From Sphingobacterium olei (lineage in GTDB: Bacteria > Bacteroidota > Bacteroidia > Sphingobacteriales > Sphingobacteriaceae), in the NCBI RefSeq assembly GCF_005048855.1, contig NZ_SUME01000005.1:310001-374000 (forward strand): a stretch of DNA of 64,000 nt, in the 5' to 3' direction. Below the pieces are notes generated by a model. It had not been told where the DNA came from. It was given only the letters and a program-made list of their open reading frames with translations, and ran no database searches. The translations under genes and the position numbers were made by a program. Below, piece by piece: positions 1 through 8,527 of the stretch (positions within the stretch are counted from its first letter, which is position 1; every line of letters begins with the position of its first letter).

Positions 1-2
1 TC

Positions 3-1142
3 TTCTTTGGTATTTCCCTCACCCTGCAAGCGTTGACAGGGTACAGCATGGTCACGATTATGGTGGTTACCGGAATTTGCATCGTGATATACACGGTGCT
101 GGGTGGAATAGAAGCCGTGATCTGGACCGAAGTGGTGCAGGGCGTCTTGAAAACGTTAGGTGCTATAGTTATCATATATCTGGTCGTAAGGGAGGTGCCG
201 GGTGGTTTTCAGGATATCTTCAAAGAAGGACTCGCCAACGATAAATTCAGTCTGGGAACAATGGAATTTGATTTTGTCAGTTCGTCATTTTGGGTCGTGC
301 TGTTGTATGGTTTTTTTATCAATCTGAATAACTTCGGGATGGATCAAAACTATGTGCAGCGCTATCATACAGCAACAAGTCCAAAGGAAGCGAATAAATC
401 TGTTTGGCTTTGTGTTTGGATCTATGTTCCAGTGTCCTTTTTGTTTTTTGTAATTGGTACATGCCTCTATACCTACTACCAACAGCATCCCAATCTTCTG
501 GAAACGATCAAGTTGCAAGCAGCATCAGAGCAATTAGGACTTGCACTTCATCGTTTGGAAGTGAGCGAGCTGGCCGCATCGATGAAGCCAGCAGACTATG
601 GTGACAAAATTATGCCTCATTTTATGGTTTATATGATCCCAACGGGATTATTGGGACTGATTGTTTCCGCTATTCTATCGGCAGCCATGAGTACCGTTAG
701 CTCCGGGATGAACGCTTCGGCTACTGTATTTACGGAGGATATCTATAAACGGTATATCAACAACAAGTCGTCGGATAAGAATAGTTTGAAGGTACTCTAT
801 TGTGCAACCGTCGTGGTGGGTTTGATCGGTATGTTGTGTGGTATTGCCATGATTGGTATAAAGAGTTTGTTGGACGCGTGGTGGACATTATCCGGAATTT
901 TTGCCGGAGGTATGTTGGGGCTGTTCTTGCTGGGGCTGATCAGTAAAAAAGTAAACAATAATGACGCGTTGATCGGAACGATTGTGGGGATCTGCGTGAT
1001 TCTATGGATGACATTTTCCTATCTCATTCCTGAACAATATGCTTTCTTAAAAAACCCACTCCATGCCAATATGATCATTGTGGTAGGTACCTTGTCTATT
1101 TTTTTAGTAGGAAACCTAAGTCGAAAATTAAGAAGAATGTAA
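3..1142 (+). CDS. Sodium/solute symporter (SSS family), C-terminal part
   Basis: The reading frame is open from the first complete codon (position 3), so the gene starts upstream of the window and only its C-terminal part, about 380 residues, is present. It has repeated hydrophobic helices and SSS-family features: the loop with MDQNYVQRY, the AMSTVSSGMNASATVF helix that lies near the ligand and sodium sites in this fold, and a final helix followed by a basic tail. SSS proteins couple inward sodium flow to uptake of sugars, sialic acid, amino acids or similar solutes across the inner membrane. An aldolase of the dihydrodipicolinate synthase family follows within 25 bp, so the substrate is probably a sugar acid or sialic-acid-like compound cleaved by that enzyme. 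The substrate cannot be read directly. Confidence 0.85.
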   Translation, partial: FFGISLTLQALTGYSMVTIMVVTGICIVIYTVLGGIEAVIWTEVVQGVLKTLGAIVIIYLVVREVPGGFQDIFKEGLANDKFSLGTMEFDFVSSSFWVVLLYGFFINLNNFGMDQNYVQRYHTATSPKEANKSVWLCVWIYVPVSFLFFVIGTCLYTYYQQHPNLLETIKLQAASEQLGLALHRLEVSELAASMKPADYGDKIMPHFMVYMIPTGLLGLIVSAILSAAMSTVSSGMNASATVFTEDIYKRYINNKSSDKNSLKVLYCATVVVGLIGMLCGIAMIGIKSLLDAWWTLSGIFAGGMLGLFLLGLISKKVNNNDALIGTIVGICVILWMTFSYLIPEQYAFLKNPLHANMIIVVGTLSIFLVGNLSRKLRRM

Positions 1143-1164
1143 ACGATATATATGCGTGTTAACT

Positions 1165-2106
1165 ATGATAGTTCGAAACGATAAAAAATTTATCCCAGTG
1201 ATGCTTATGCCTTTTCAGGAGGATGGAGCAATTGATTATACCGCACTGGCGGAGCTTGTTGAATATTATTTAGACGCAGGAGCGGGCGGGTTATTTGCCA
1301 ACTGCCTGTCGAGTGAAATGTTTAATCTGTCGAAAGAAGAAATGCTAAAGTCCGTTTCTTTTATTGTGGAAAAAGTCAACGGGCGTGTCCCTATCGTGGC
1401 GACGGGAACGTTTGAGGATAGCTTAGAAAATCAGGCGCAGTTTGTGCGGGAAATCTATGCGACGGGCGTAGATGCAGTCATTGCAATTACCGGATTGCTC
1501 GCAAAAGAAGACGATAGTGAAGAAACGTTCCGTAGGAATGTAGAAAATTTGCTAGAATGGACAGCGGATGTGCCTTTGGGCTTTTATGAATGTCCGGCAC
1601 CGTATAAGAGAATTATTCAACCGGAATTTTTGGGCCAACTTGCAAAGACAGGTCGAATTAAATACCATAAAGACACTTCCTTGGATATGAGGAGTATCGA
1701 AGCTAAAATAAGGGAGACCGCGGGTTGTGTGGATTTTGGTTTGTATGATGCGTACATGGCGCATGCTGTGGATTCCCTGAAAGCGGGATCGGCAGGACTT
1801 TCCTGTATTCAAGGTAATTATTTTCCGGAAATGATCGTCTGGCTTTGCGATAACTACAACCGGGTGGATAAGCAACATGCGGTTGCTCAGGTGCAAAGTT
1901 TTTTGATCGACCATATGGAGGTGATGCATTATGCGTACCCGACATCCGCTAAATATGTGTTGCATAAATTGGGGTATACTATTCCCGTACGGAGTAGACG
2001 TAAAGACATTGAGGCGTTAGATGAACAAGCACAGCAGAATTTAGAGATGTTGATGGAAAAGTACGATCGTTTGAAAGTAGAAATCGGTGGCTTTCTTTGT
2101 GGGTGA
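1165..2106 (+). CDS. Dihydrodipicolinate synthase / N-acetylneuraminate lyase family protein
   Basis: This is a class I aldolase-type TIM barrel of about 313 residues, the usual length for the DapA/NanA family. The Schiff-base lysine is recognisable in IKYHKDTS, and the proton-shuttling tyrosine in FYECPAPY. A GTG at 1156 would add three residues (MLT), but the ATG at 1165 begins just before the conserved FIPVMLMPF strand and is preferred. It sits 22 bp after the symporter gene, so the two are probably co-transcribed. Family members make dihydrodipicolinate or cleave N-acetylneuraminate, 2-keto-3-deoxy sugar acids or related compounds. A dedicated symporter next door argues for a catabolic aldolase rather than lysine synthesis. 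The substrate is unresolved. Confidence 0.75.
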   Translation: MIVRNDKKFIPVMLMPFQEDGAIDYTALAELVEYYLDAGAGGLFANCLSSEMFNLSKEEMLKSVSFIVEKVNGRVPIVATGTFEDSLENQAQFVREIYATGVDAVIAITGLLAKEDDSEETFRRNVENLLEWTADVPLGFYECPAPYKRIIQPEFLGQLAKTGRIKYHKDTSLDMRSIEAKIRETAGCVDFGLYDAYMAHAVDSLKAGSAGLSCIQGNYFPEMIVWLCDNYNRVDKQHAVAQVQSFLIDHMEVMHYAYPTSAKYVLHKLGYTIPVRSRRKDIEALDEQAQQNLEMLMEKYDRLKVEIGGFLCG

Positions 2107-2110
2107 CTAA

Positions 2111-2383
2111 ATGCGTATCCCGGTCATAGCAAACATGTCAATCATACGAGATGATACTGGAGAGGCTTATTCACTGCAATTTCGTGTAACGAGGACTCAA
2201 AACCCGATCATAACGTAAAAAGAGGCAGAGCTACCGGCGAAATTTACTATCGATCAGGCAGGTAAAATCAGGTATGCACTGATTGGATCGAATGGTAATA
2301 TGGATTATACAAAATTGGAAATGATCGAATTAGTCGAGTCAGTAAAAAAACCGTATAAAGGTTATTTTTTTGTATTATTGTAA
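2111..2383 (+). pseudogene. Remnant of a thioredoxin-like (TlpA/AhpC-type) protein
   Basis: From the ATG at 2111 one frame runs for 35 codons to a TAA at 2216, then continues in the same frame to a TAA at 2381. After the internal stop it reads KFTIDQAGKIRYALIGSNGN, which resembles the late beta strand and helix of TlpA-like thiol-disulfide oxidoreductases (usually FLIDRQGKIRY...). The part before the stop (TGEAYSLQFRV) resembles the strand just upstream in that fold. The CxxC region and N-terminus are absent, so this is a C-terminal fragment with an internal stop. It begins 4 bp after the aldolase stop and its end lies before the protease start. Homology was judged by eye on a short segment. 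Confidence 0.45.
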
Positions 2384-2438
2384 ATATAATTATCGGCGCA
2401 GTTTTCTATACTGTGCCGATTTAGTTTTTTTTAACCTT

Positions 2439-4142
2439 ATGCAACGTATTGATTTCTTCAGTCGGATAACCCTTCGAGATACCGCTCGATGGATGGCGCT
2501 ATTCCTTTTTGTTTTTTCTTTAAGCCTCGGGAGCAAGGTTTATGCGGTCTCCCTCAATCATACTCCTGATAGGCAGATTGCAGATGCAATCCTAAAAAAG
2601 GTCTATCCGGCTTGTATCAAACTGTATGGTATAGATTCCCTGACAAAACGACAAAATGCAGCCCCTTTTAGTGCCGTGGTGGTGAGTTCAGAGGGGCACA
2701 TCCTTACTGTTGCGCATGCCACTAAACCGGGTAACTTGTATAGGGTGTTGTTCCCCGATGGTAAAGAGGGAATGGCGAGGGCATTGGGAAGACTGGTGAC
2801 CGATAGCTCCACGAATTTGCCGGATGTCGCCATGATGAAGATGGAAGGAGAGAGATCTTGGCCTTATGCGGAGATGGGCTGGTCTTCCTCGTTAGCAGAA
2901 AACCAGTTGTGCTTCGGTTGGTCTTACCCCGAAACGTTACTCTTGAATCAACCTTTTTTGCGTATTGGACGTATCCTAAATCCATTGGATGCGTATGGTT
3001 TTGTACAAAGCTCATGCATTATGGAGCCCGGTGACTCCGGAGGTCCGTTGTTCGATGCCTTAGGACGTGTGGTGGCTTTGCACAGCCGTATCGACGGTCC
3101 TGAAGGTCGAAATTATGAAGTGCCAATAAATATTTACCGAAGATATTGGTCCGCTTTACAGAAAAACGAGGGTATTGACCAATATCCCACAACGGAAGAT
3201 CCCATCGGATTGGATCCGTTGATCAAAGAACTTCATGCACAACCAATGGCAAACCGGATTGAAAAATCACGAAGAAAGTCTCTTCCGGTCTTTACGATCA
3301 CGAGTACAATTAACGCAGATTCGGTACAGATTTTAGGTACTGGATTTTCTCTTCCTAAAAATAAACAGGTTATCGTAACCAAGAGTACCCTGGTCGGACA
3401 ATATCCGGTTTTAAAATATGGGAAAAAGGAATATGCATTAAAGGTGTTAGCTAGAGATAAGACCAATGATTTAATCGCGCTACAGGCTCCTGTGAAATTA
3501 CGTGAAACAATCCGCTGGACATCGATCGCTGACGATGTACTTACCACGGATGATGTTGGAAGACGTATTTGGACTGCTATTTCTCCTGCGGAGATAAAAA
3601 ATGGGGTGGTTGGAATGGCTCCGCTGAATATGCCGGCATGGCAGAGCTCTGGTAGCATTAGCGCACAGTTACAAGAGATCAACGGATTGCCGACCATACT
3701 GCATGTGGATAGCCTCGGGCCGGCGTATATAGCGGGATTGCAGAAGGACGATAAAATTGTGCTATTGAATGGCAATGATGTCGCAAGTGCAGAAAAAATT
3801 AACAAGGAATTTATGAATTATTTTCCTGGCGATACCGTGAGGGTTTCTTGGATAAGAGGAGAAGATAGTTTGGCGTCTGATTTGGTACTCACGAACAAGT
3901 TGCTTCGAGAAAATAATCATCCGGCGAATAACATACAAGGAGGTAAATCCATCCGAAGAGACGGCTTCCCGAGTGTATTTCTTCACGACTCACGGATTCA
4001 TAGTTACGAATGTGGAAGTCCTATTTTTAATGCGTATGGTAAATGCGTAGGCTTAAATATTGCGCGATATAGTCATACGGCGTCTTTAGCAATTCCTGCA
4101 CAGGTGCTTTTGGCCTTTTTGCAAAATGAAGAGTTGGAATAA
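2439..4142 (+). CDS. Secreted trypsin-like serine protease with degenerate second protease domain and PDZ
   Basis: The protein has 567 residues from the ATG at 2439; a longer frame adds 23 residues without function. A hydrophobic segment (about residues 19-37) is a signal peptide or anchor. The first domain is an S1/HtrA-type protease with a full triad: His93 in TVAHA, Asp129 in LPDVAMM and Ser200 in GDSGGPLF. Residues about 285-390 resemble the start of a second trypsin fold (GTGFSLP, DLIALQ). A PDZ domain (about 413-485, with GPAYIAGLQKDDKIVLLNG) is inserted, and the fold then seems to resume up to the YECGSPIF motif near residue 525. There the catalytic serine is replaced by cysteine, and the histidine position reads VTKST. 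The second domain is probably non-catalytic, perhaps a substrate sensor. Envelope quality control is a plausible but unproven role. Confidence 0.75.
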   Translation: MQRIDFFSRITLRDTARWMALFLFVFSLSLGSKVYAVSLNHTPDRQIADAILKKVYPACIKLYGIDSLTKRQNAAPFSAVVVSSEGHILTVAHATKPGNLYRVLFPDGKEGMARALGRLVTDSSTNLPDVAMMKMEGERSWPYAEMGWSSSLAENQLCFGWSYPETLLLNQPFLRIGRILNPLDAYGFVQSSCIMEPGDSGGPLFDALGRVVALHSRIDGPEGRNYEVPINIYRRYWSALQKNEGIDQYPTTEDPIGLDPLIKELHAQPMANRIEKSRRKSLPVFTITSTINADSVQILGTGFSLPKNKQVIVTKSTLVGQYPVLKYGKKEYALKVLARDKTNDLIALQAPVKLRETIRWTSIADDVLTTDDVGRRIWTAISPAEIKNGVVGMAPLNMPAWQSSGSISAQLQEINGLPTILHVDSLGPAYIAGLQKDDKIVLLNGNDVASAEKINKEFMNYFPGDTVRVSWIRGEDSLASDLVLTNKLLRENNHPANNIQGGKSIRRDGFPSVFLHDSRIHSYECGSPIFNAYGKCVGLNIARYSHTASLAIPAQVLLAFLQNEELE

Positions 4143-4161
4143 TTTAGTATATTGCGGTTGC

Positions 4162-4174
4162 TAAAACGATTTTA
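4162..4174 (+). promoter_or_regulatory. Candidate LacI-type operator before the GH92 gene
   Basis: TAAAACGATTTTA is a near-perfect dyad with one central mismatch, lying about 50 bp before the GH92 start. Many LacI-family operators have an AAAACG core. A similar site (TAAAACGTTTTC) lies before the DUF1080 gene at 8274. No LacI regulator is present in the window, so the assignment rests on the dyad and its recurrence. Confidence 0.3.
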
Positions 4175-4223
4175 AATACTAAAAACGCCTATGTATACCT
4201 ATAAACTGTAATTATTGTCATCT

Positions 4224-6569
4224 ATGATTAAAGAAATGAAAATCCAATACCAGACTATTCGGCGCTATGTGGGGCATATCGTGCTTGCTTTTCTTTTTTG
4301 TAACCTATTTTTTACATCTGCTACTTTTGCACAGTCTAAGGAACCAGTCGATTATGTCAGTACATTAGTTGGTACACTTTCTAAATACGAACTCTCCACC
4401 GGGAATACATATCCTGCAATTGCCCTGCCTTGGGGAATGAACTTTTGGACACCGCAAACGGGGAAAATGGGAAACGGCTGGATTTACACGTATACTGCGG
4501 ATAAAATCAGGGGATTTAAACAAACGCATCAGCCCAGCCCTTGGAACAACGACTACGGGCAGTTTGCAATTATGCCGATTACGGGACAGCCGCATGTCGA
4601 TGAGGAGAATCGTGCAAGTTGGTTTTCGCACAAAGCTGAAATCGCAAAGCCATACTATTATAGTGTATACCTGGCGGATTATGATGTGACAACCGAAATC
4701 ACACCGACAGAAAGAGCGGCATTGTTTCGGTTTACATTTCCGGAGAGTGATAGCGCATATGTCGTGATTGATGCTTTTGATAAGGGTTCGTATGTAAAGA
4801 TAATTCCAGAAGAAAACAAGATCATTGGATATACCACTAAAAACAGTGGAGGGGTTCCGGATAATTTTAAAAATTATTTTGTGATCGTTTTCGACAAATC
4901 ATTTACCTCACATGCAGCTGTGAAGAGCGGAGTAATCCAAAAAGGAGAACGCGAAACAACGGATCAGCATGCTGGAGGTTTAATAGGTTTCCGTACGAAG
5001 AGAGGTGAGCAGGTCACAGCGCGGATAGCGTCTTCTTTCATTAGTCATGCACAAGCTGAACTGAACCTTCGGGAGGTGGATAGAAAATCATTTGACCAGA
5101 TTAAACAGGACGGCCGCAAAAAGTGGAACGATGTTCTTGGAAAAATAATAATCGAAGACGATGATATCGACAAAGTCAGGACCTTCTATTCCTGTCTGTA
5201 CCGCTCAACGTTATACCCGAGAGATTTCTCGGAGATTGATGCACAGGGCAACAGGGTGCACTACAGTCCGTACAATGGCAAGGTTTTGCCGGGTTATCTC
5301 TTTACCGATACCGGATTTTGGGACACCTTCCGTAGCTTGTTTCCGTTGTTGAATCTCGTTTATCCATCAATGAACCAAAAAATGCAGGAAGGACTTGTCA
5401 ATGCCTATCGCGAAAGTGGCTTTTTACCGGAGTGGGCGAGTCCTGGGCACCGCGCATCCATGATTGGAAACAATTCAGCCTCTGTAGTGGCCGATGCTTA
5501 TTTAAGTGGGCTCAAAGGCTATGATGCGGAGACCCTTTGGGAAGCGGTAAAGCATGGTGCTAATCACGTGCATCCGACCAACTCATCTACGGGTAGGGCT
5601 GGATTTGACCTGTACAATGCGTATGGGTATATTCCGGCTGATCAGGAACTCAGTCAGCATGTCGCGCGTACACTCGAATATGCATATGCGGACTGGTGTA
5701 TTTACCAACTGGGGAAAGCTTTGAAAAAACCAGCATCGGAGATTGATATTTATGCAAAAAGAGCCCTTAATTATAAAAATATCTACGATAAAGAAACGCG
5801 GCTCATGCGTGCCCGGAATAGGGACGGGAAGTTCGTTTCTCCTTTTTATCCCAGCGATTGGACCAAAGCGTACACGGAAGGTAATGCCTGGCATTGGAGC
5901 TTTTGTGTTTTTCACGATCCACAGGGGCTGATCGACTTAATGGGCGGCAACGACCGGTTTACGTCCATGCTGGATACCGTGTTTACCGTCCCAAGTCATG
6001 AGGGGATGAAAAGTCGGCGTATGATCCATGAAATGCGAGAAATGCAGGTCATGAATATGGGGCAGTATGCGCATGGTAACCAGCCGATCCAGCATATGCC
6101 TTATCTCTACAATTATGGAGGACAGCCATGGAAAACGCAATATTGGGTAAGACAGATCATGGATAAACTGTATTCTGCCGCCCCCGATGGCTATTGTGGT
6201 GATGAGGACAACGGACAGACATCTGCGTGGTATGTCTTCTCTTCGTTGGGATTTTATCCCGTGGCTCCAGGATCGGGAGAATATGCCATTGGTTCGCCAC
6301 AATTTAAAAAAGTCACCCTTAAATTAGAGAATGGCAAAACAGTGATAATTTCTGCTCAGGCATCTGATGACCAACATATCTATGTAGATGAAATGACGGT
6401 GAATGGAAAGCCTTATACATACAACTACCTAAAATATGCCGATTTGATGAACGGAGGAGAGCTGGTCTTTAAGATGTCGACAAGTCCTAATCTAACAAGA
6501 GGCACGCAGCCACAGGATATGCCCTATTCATTTACCACAGAATTACAACAAGAAAAATCTAAAAAATAA
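4224..6569 (+). CDS. GH92 family alpha-mannosidase, secreted
   Basis: This is a glycoside hydrolase family 92 exo-alpha-mannosidase, calcium-dependent and acting on alpha-mannosides such as N-glycan or yeast mannan branches. A signal peptide (hydrophobic core about residues 16-32, cut after TFAQS) places it in the periplasm or on the surface. The N-terminal beta-sandwich opens with YVSTLVGT...GNTYPAIALPWGMNFWTPQTG, diagnostic for the family. The (alpha/alpha)6 domain carries TEGNAWHW near residue 550, where the catalytic acid lies, and GDEDNGQTSAWY near residue 659, which holds the catalytic-base aspartates. Length (about 781 residues) is normal. The ATG at 4224 is preferred over a TTG at 4215; an ATG at 4236 is also possible. 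Its stop overlaps the next start by one base (TAATG), so the two genes are translationally coupled. Confidence 0.93.
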   Translation: MIKEMKIQYQTIRRYVGHIVLAFLFCNLFFTSATFAQSKEPVDYVSTLVGTLSKYELSTGNTYPAIALPWGMNFWTPQTGKMGNGWIYTYTADKIRGFKQTHQPSPWNNDYGQFAIMPITGQPHVDEENRASWFSHKAEIAKPYYYSVYLADYDVTTEITPTERAALFRFTFPESDSAYVVIDAFDKGSYVKIIPEENKIIGYTTKNSGGVPDNFKNYFVIVFDKSFTSHAAVKSGVIQKGERETTDQHAGGLIGFRTKRGEQVTARIASSFISHAQAELNLREVDRKSFDQIKQDGRKKWNDVLGKIIIEDDDIDKVRTFYSCLYRSTLYPRDFSEIDAQGNRVHYSPYNGKVLPGYLFTDTGFWDTFRSLFPLLNLVYPSMNQKMQEGLVNAYRESGFLPEWASPGHRASMIGNNSASVVADAYLSGLKGYDAETLWEAVKHGANHVHPTNSSTGRAGFDLYNAYGYIPADQELSQHVARTLEYAYADWCIYQLGKALKKPASEIDIYAKRALNYKNIYDKETRLMRARNRDGKFVSPFYPSDWTKAYTEGNAWHWSFCVFHDPQGLIDLMGGNDRFTSMLDTVFTVPSHEGMKSRRMIHEMREMQVMNMGQYAHGNQPIQHMPYLYNYGGQPWKTQYWVRQIMDKLYSAAPDGYCGDEDNGQTSAWYVFSSLGFYPVAPGSGEYAIGSPQFKKVTLKLENGKTVIISAQASDDQHIYVDEMTVNGKPYTYNYLKYADLMNGGELVFKMSTSPNLTRGTQPQDMPYSFTTELQQEKSKK

Positions 6570-7513
6570 TGATGATGACACAAAAATATACGAGAGTATC
6601 CACTATACTTTTCTTGTTATTGGTGGTCGTCCTTGGCCCTTGTTTTGGACAAGAACAACAGGTTTGGAAAATAGCAACATTCAACGTGCGATATGACAAT
6701 AATGGGGACCGAGAGAAAGGAAATGGATGGGATAAGCGGTTGCCCGTTATTTTGTCTCTCATTAAATTTCATGGATTTGATGTATTTGGAGCGCAGGAAG
6801 TACTAAAAGGACAATATGCAGACCTGAATCAAGGTCTCGAGGAGTATGCATCGGTAGGGATAGGGCGTGATGATGGTGTGGATAAGGGGGAGTTTGCGCC
6901 TATCTTCTATAAAAAAGACAAATTTAAATTGATTAATTCGGGTACCTTTTGGCTCTCAGAAACACCAGACGTTCCGTCGAAAGGATGGGATGCTTCATTG
7001 CCTCGTATATGTACCTGGGCACAACTAGTAGAGGTTGCTACGGGACGGAAATCATGGTTCTTCAATCTCCACATGGATCATGTGGGAATTGTTGCCCGTA
7101 AAGAAAGCGCACGCCTTGTAATCCAAAAGATGAAAGCAATGGTCGGTAGTGAGCCAGCTTTTCTGACAGGAGATTTTAATGTGGATCAGAACAACGCGAT
7201 CTACCGTATACTTGCGGACTCAAAATTTGTAAAAGACAGTTACGAACACACAAAAGAAAGTTATACGCTAAATGGTACCTTCAATGCGTTTGATAGTGAT
7301 CTGATGACCGATAGCCGTATCGACCACATTTTCGTTACGTCTGCAGTGTCTGTAAATAAGTACGGTGTATTGACCGACTCCTATAGAAGTCCTACAACGC
7401 AAACGGAGCAAATCAAAAAGGGAGACTTTCCGAAAGAACTTTCCTTCAGACAGTATGAATCACGGATGCCTTCCGATCACTTCCCGGTAGTAGTAGAAGT
7501 GGTGTTTGAATAG
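6569..7513 (+). CDS. Secreted endonuclease/exonuclease/phosphatase family protein
   Basis: The protein has 314 residues with an N-terminal signal peptide (LFLLLVVVLGPCFGQ). The fold of DNase I-like enzymes is shown by ATFNVRYDN at the start, the metal-binding glutamate in GAQEV, FNLHMDHVG, GDFNVDQNN, SRIDHIFV and the terminal SDHFPVV. All catalytic positions appear intact. In Bacteroidetes such secreted proteins often sit beside glycoside hydrolases and are thought to cleave phosphodiesters. Here it directly follows and overlaps the GH92 mannosidase, so removal of phosphate or phosphodiester groups from mannosides is a reasonable guess. The true substrate is unknown. Confidence 0.85.
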   Translation: MMMTQKYTRVSTILFLLLVVVLGPCFGQEQQVWKIATFNVRYDNNGDREKGNGWDKRLPVILSLIKFHGFDVFGAQEVLKGQYADLNQGLEEYASVGIGRDDGVDKGEFAPIFYKKDKFKLINSGTFWLSETPDVPSKGWDASLPRICTWAQLVEVATGRKSWFFNLHMDHVGIVARKESARLVIQKMKAMVGSEPAFLTGDFNVDQNNAIYRILADSKFVKDSYEHTKESYTLNGTFNAFDSDLMTDSRIDHIFVTSAVSVNKYGVLTDSYRSPTTQTEQIKKGDFPKELSFRQYESRMPSDHFPVVVEVVFE

Positions 7514-7588
7514 AATTTCCCGTTTTCGATTTTTTTTGCTAAGTTTCAGTGGAGAATTAGTTATTCATTCTTATTACTATCTTTACTT

Positions 7589-8167
7589 ATGACAAAAATA
7601 GATCAGGCTTTCGCATTATTCGATGCGTACAATCGTCAATCGCCCATTCATATCAGTAATTCGGGACAAGATTATCCGATTGAATATTTTTACGCCATCA
7701 AGCTCCATGAATGGATTAAAGAACTACGCCCCGATGCGACTGAAGCATTGCTGTTGGCTTCGCGCTGTCAGCATATCGGTCGTTGGGAGATTCCGCGGGA
7801 TAGCTATCCGGAGGGGCGTGTCGGATACCTCACCTGGCGTAGCGACCTTGCCAAATTTCATGCACAAAAGGCGGAAGAAATATTGCTTTCAATAGGCTAT
7901 GATGAAACGACGATTAAGCGTGTAAAAGAAATCGTACAGAAAAAGGCGATAAAAAAAGACGCTGAAGTCCAGACCATGGAAGATGCATTGTGTTTGTTAT
8001 TTCTCCAATACCAGTATGATGAACTGATCGCTAAACAATCCGAGGAAAAAATGATTGCTATTTTGCAAAAGACGCTATCCAAAATGAGCGAGCAGGGTAT
8101 ACAAACGGCGCTCACGTTAGGCTATAGCACCGAAGGACAGCGTTTATTGAAAATTGCATCCAGCTAA
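7589..8167 (+). CDS. DUF4202 family protein
   Basis: This 192-residue soluble protein has no signal peptide. It matches what I know of the DUF4202 family: small alpha-helical cytosolic proteins with conserved histidines, here in KLHEWI, SRCQHIGRW and FHAQKAEEI, followed by YDELIAKQ and a GYSTEGQRLL tail. The histidine/aspartate pattern is reminiscent of HD-like metal sites, but no activity is assigned. It lies 75 bp after the phosphatase-like gene and may share its transcript or have its own promoter; no clear promoter was found. Confidence 0.7.
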   Translation: MTKIDQAFALFDAYNRQSPIHISNSGQDYPIEYFYAIKLHEWIKELRPDATEALLLASRCQHIGRWEIPRDSYPEGRVGYLTWRSDLAKFHAQKAEEILLSIGYDETTIKRVKEIVQKKAIKKDAEVQTMEDALCLLFLQYQYDELIAKQSEEKMIAILQKTLSKMSEQGIQTALTLGYSTEGQRLLKIASS

Positions 8168-8527
8168 TAATCTCTTCGGAAATATGTGACCTGTTCAATG
8201 AAGATACTTTTTGGGACCATTTTTCAACACCCCTCCATAACATTTGTTTAATAACAAACTTTCCAAAATTGGCTAAAACGTTTTCGTAAAAATAACCTTG
8301 ATATAGCGTAGGTTTTCGTAAATAATTGATAATATTGTCTAGGTCTATAAACTGTTTTATTGCGCCACTAACCAAGGTCTTGCACTTGCTTTTTTAGCTA
8401 AGCATGCCAAAAGGAGGTTAAAGCCTATAAACTAACGTTAAAAAACGATAAACGAAGAGATAAATGGATTGTGAAGTAAGCCGATTGTGGCCTTGATCGG
8501 TGTGACATATATAATAAACTAATTAAG
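8168..8527. other. Intergenic region before the DUF1080 gene
   Basis: This 360-bp stretch holds no credible gene; a frame on the opposite strand in its left half has no recognisable composition. It contains the AAAACGTTTT dyad described separately and a TAACGTTA palindrome near 8432. No TTTG/TAnnTTTG promoter pair was found by eye, so the promoter of the downstream two-gene unit remains unplaced. Confidence 0.5.
8274..8285 (+). promoter_or_regulatory. Candidate LacI-type operator (AAAACGTTTT dyad)
   Basis: The perfect 10-bp palindrome AAAACGTTTT lies within GCTAAAACGTTTTCG, about 240 bp before the DUF1080 gene. The flank GCTAAAACG is shared with the site before the GH92 gene (4160-4168). This suggests one regulator may control both units, but it could be a chance AT-rich palindrome. 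Confidence 0.3.

Noticed and set aside
1165..2106. Naming the aldolase NanA and the locus a sialic acid operon
   Set aside because: The active-site residues are common to all members of the family, and no NanE, NanK or sialidase gene is visible.
3233..3805. Open frame of 190 codons opposite the protease gene
   Set aside because: The plus-strand frame has clear protease and PDZ motifs across this stretch, and the reverse product has no recognisable features.
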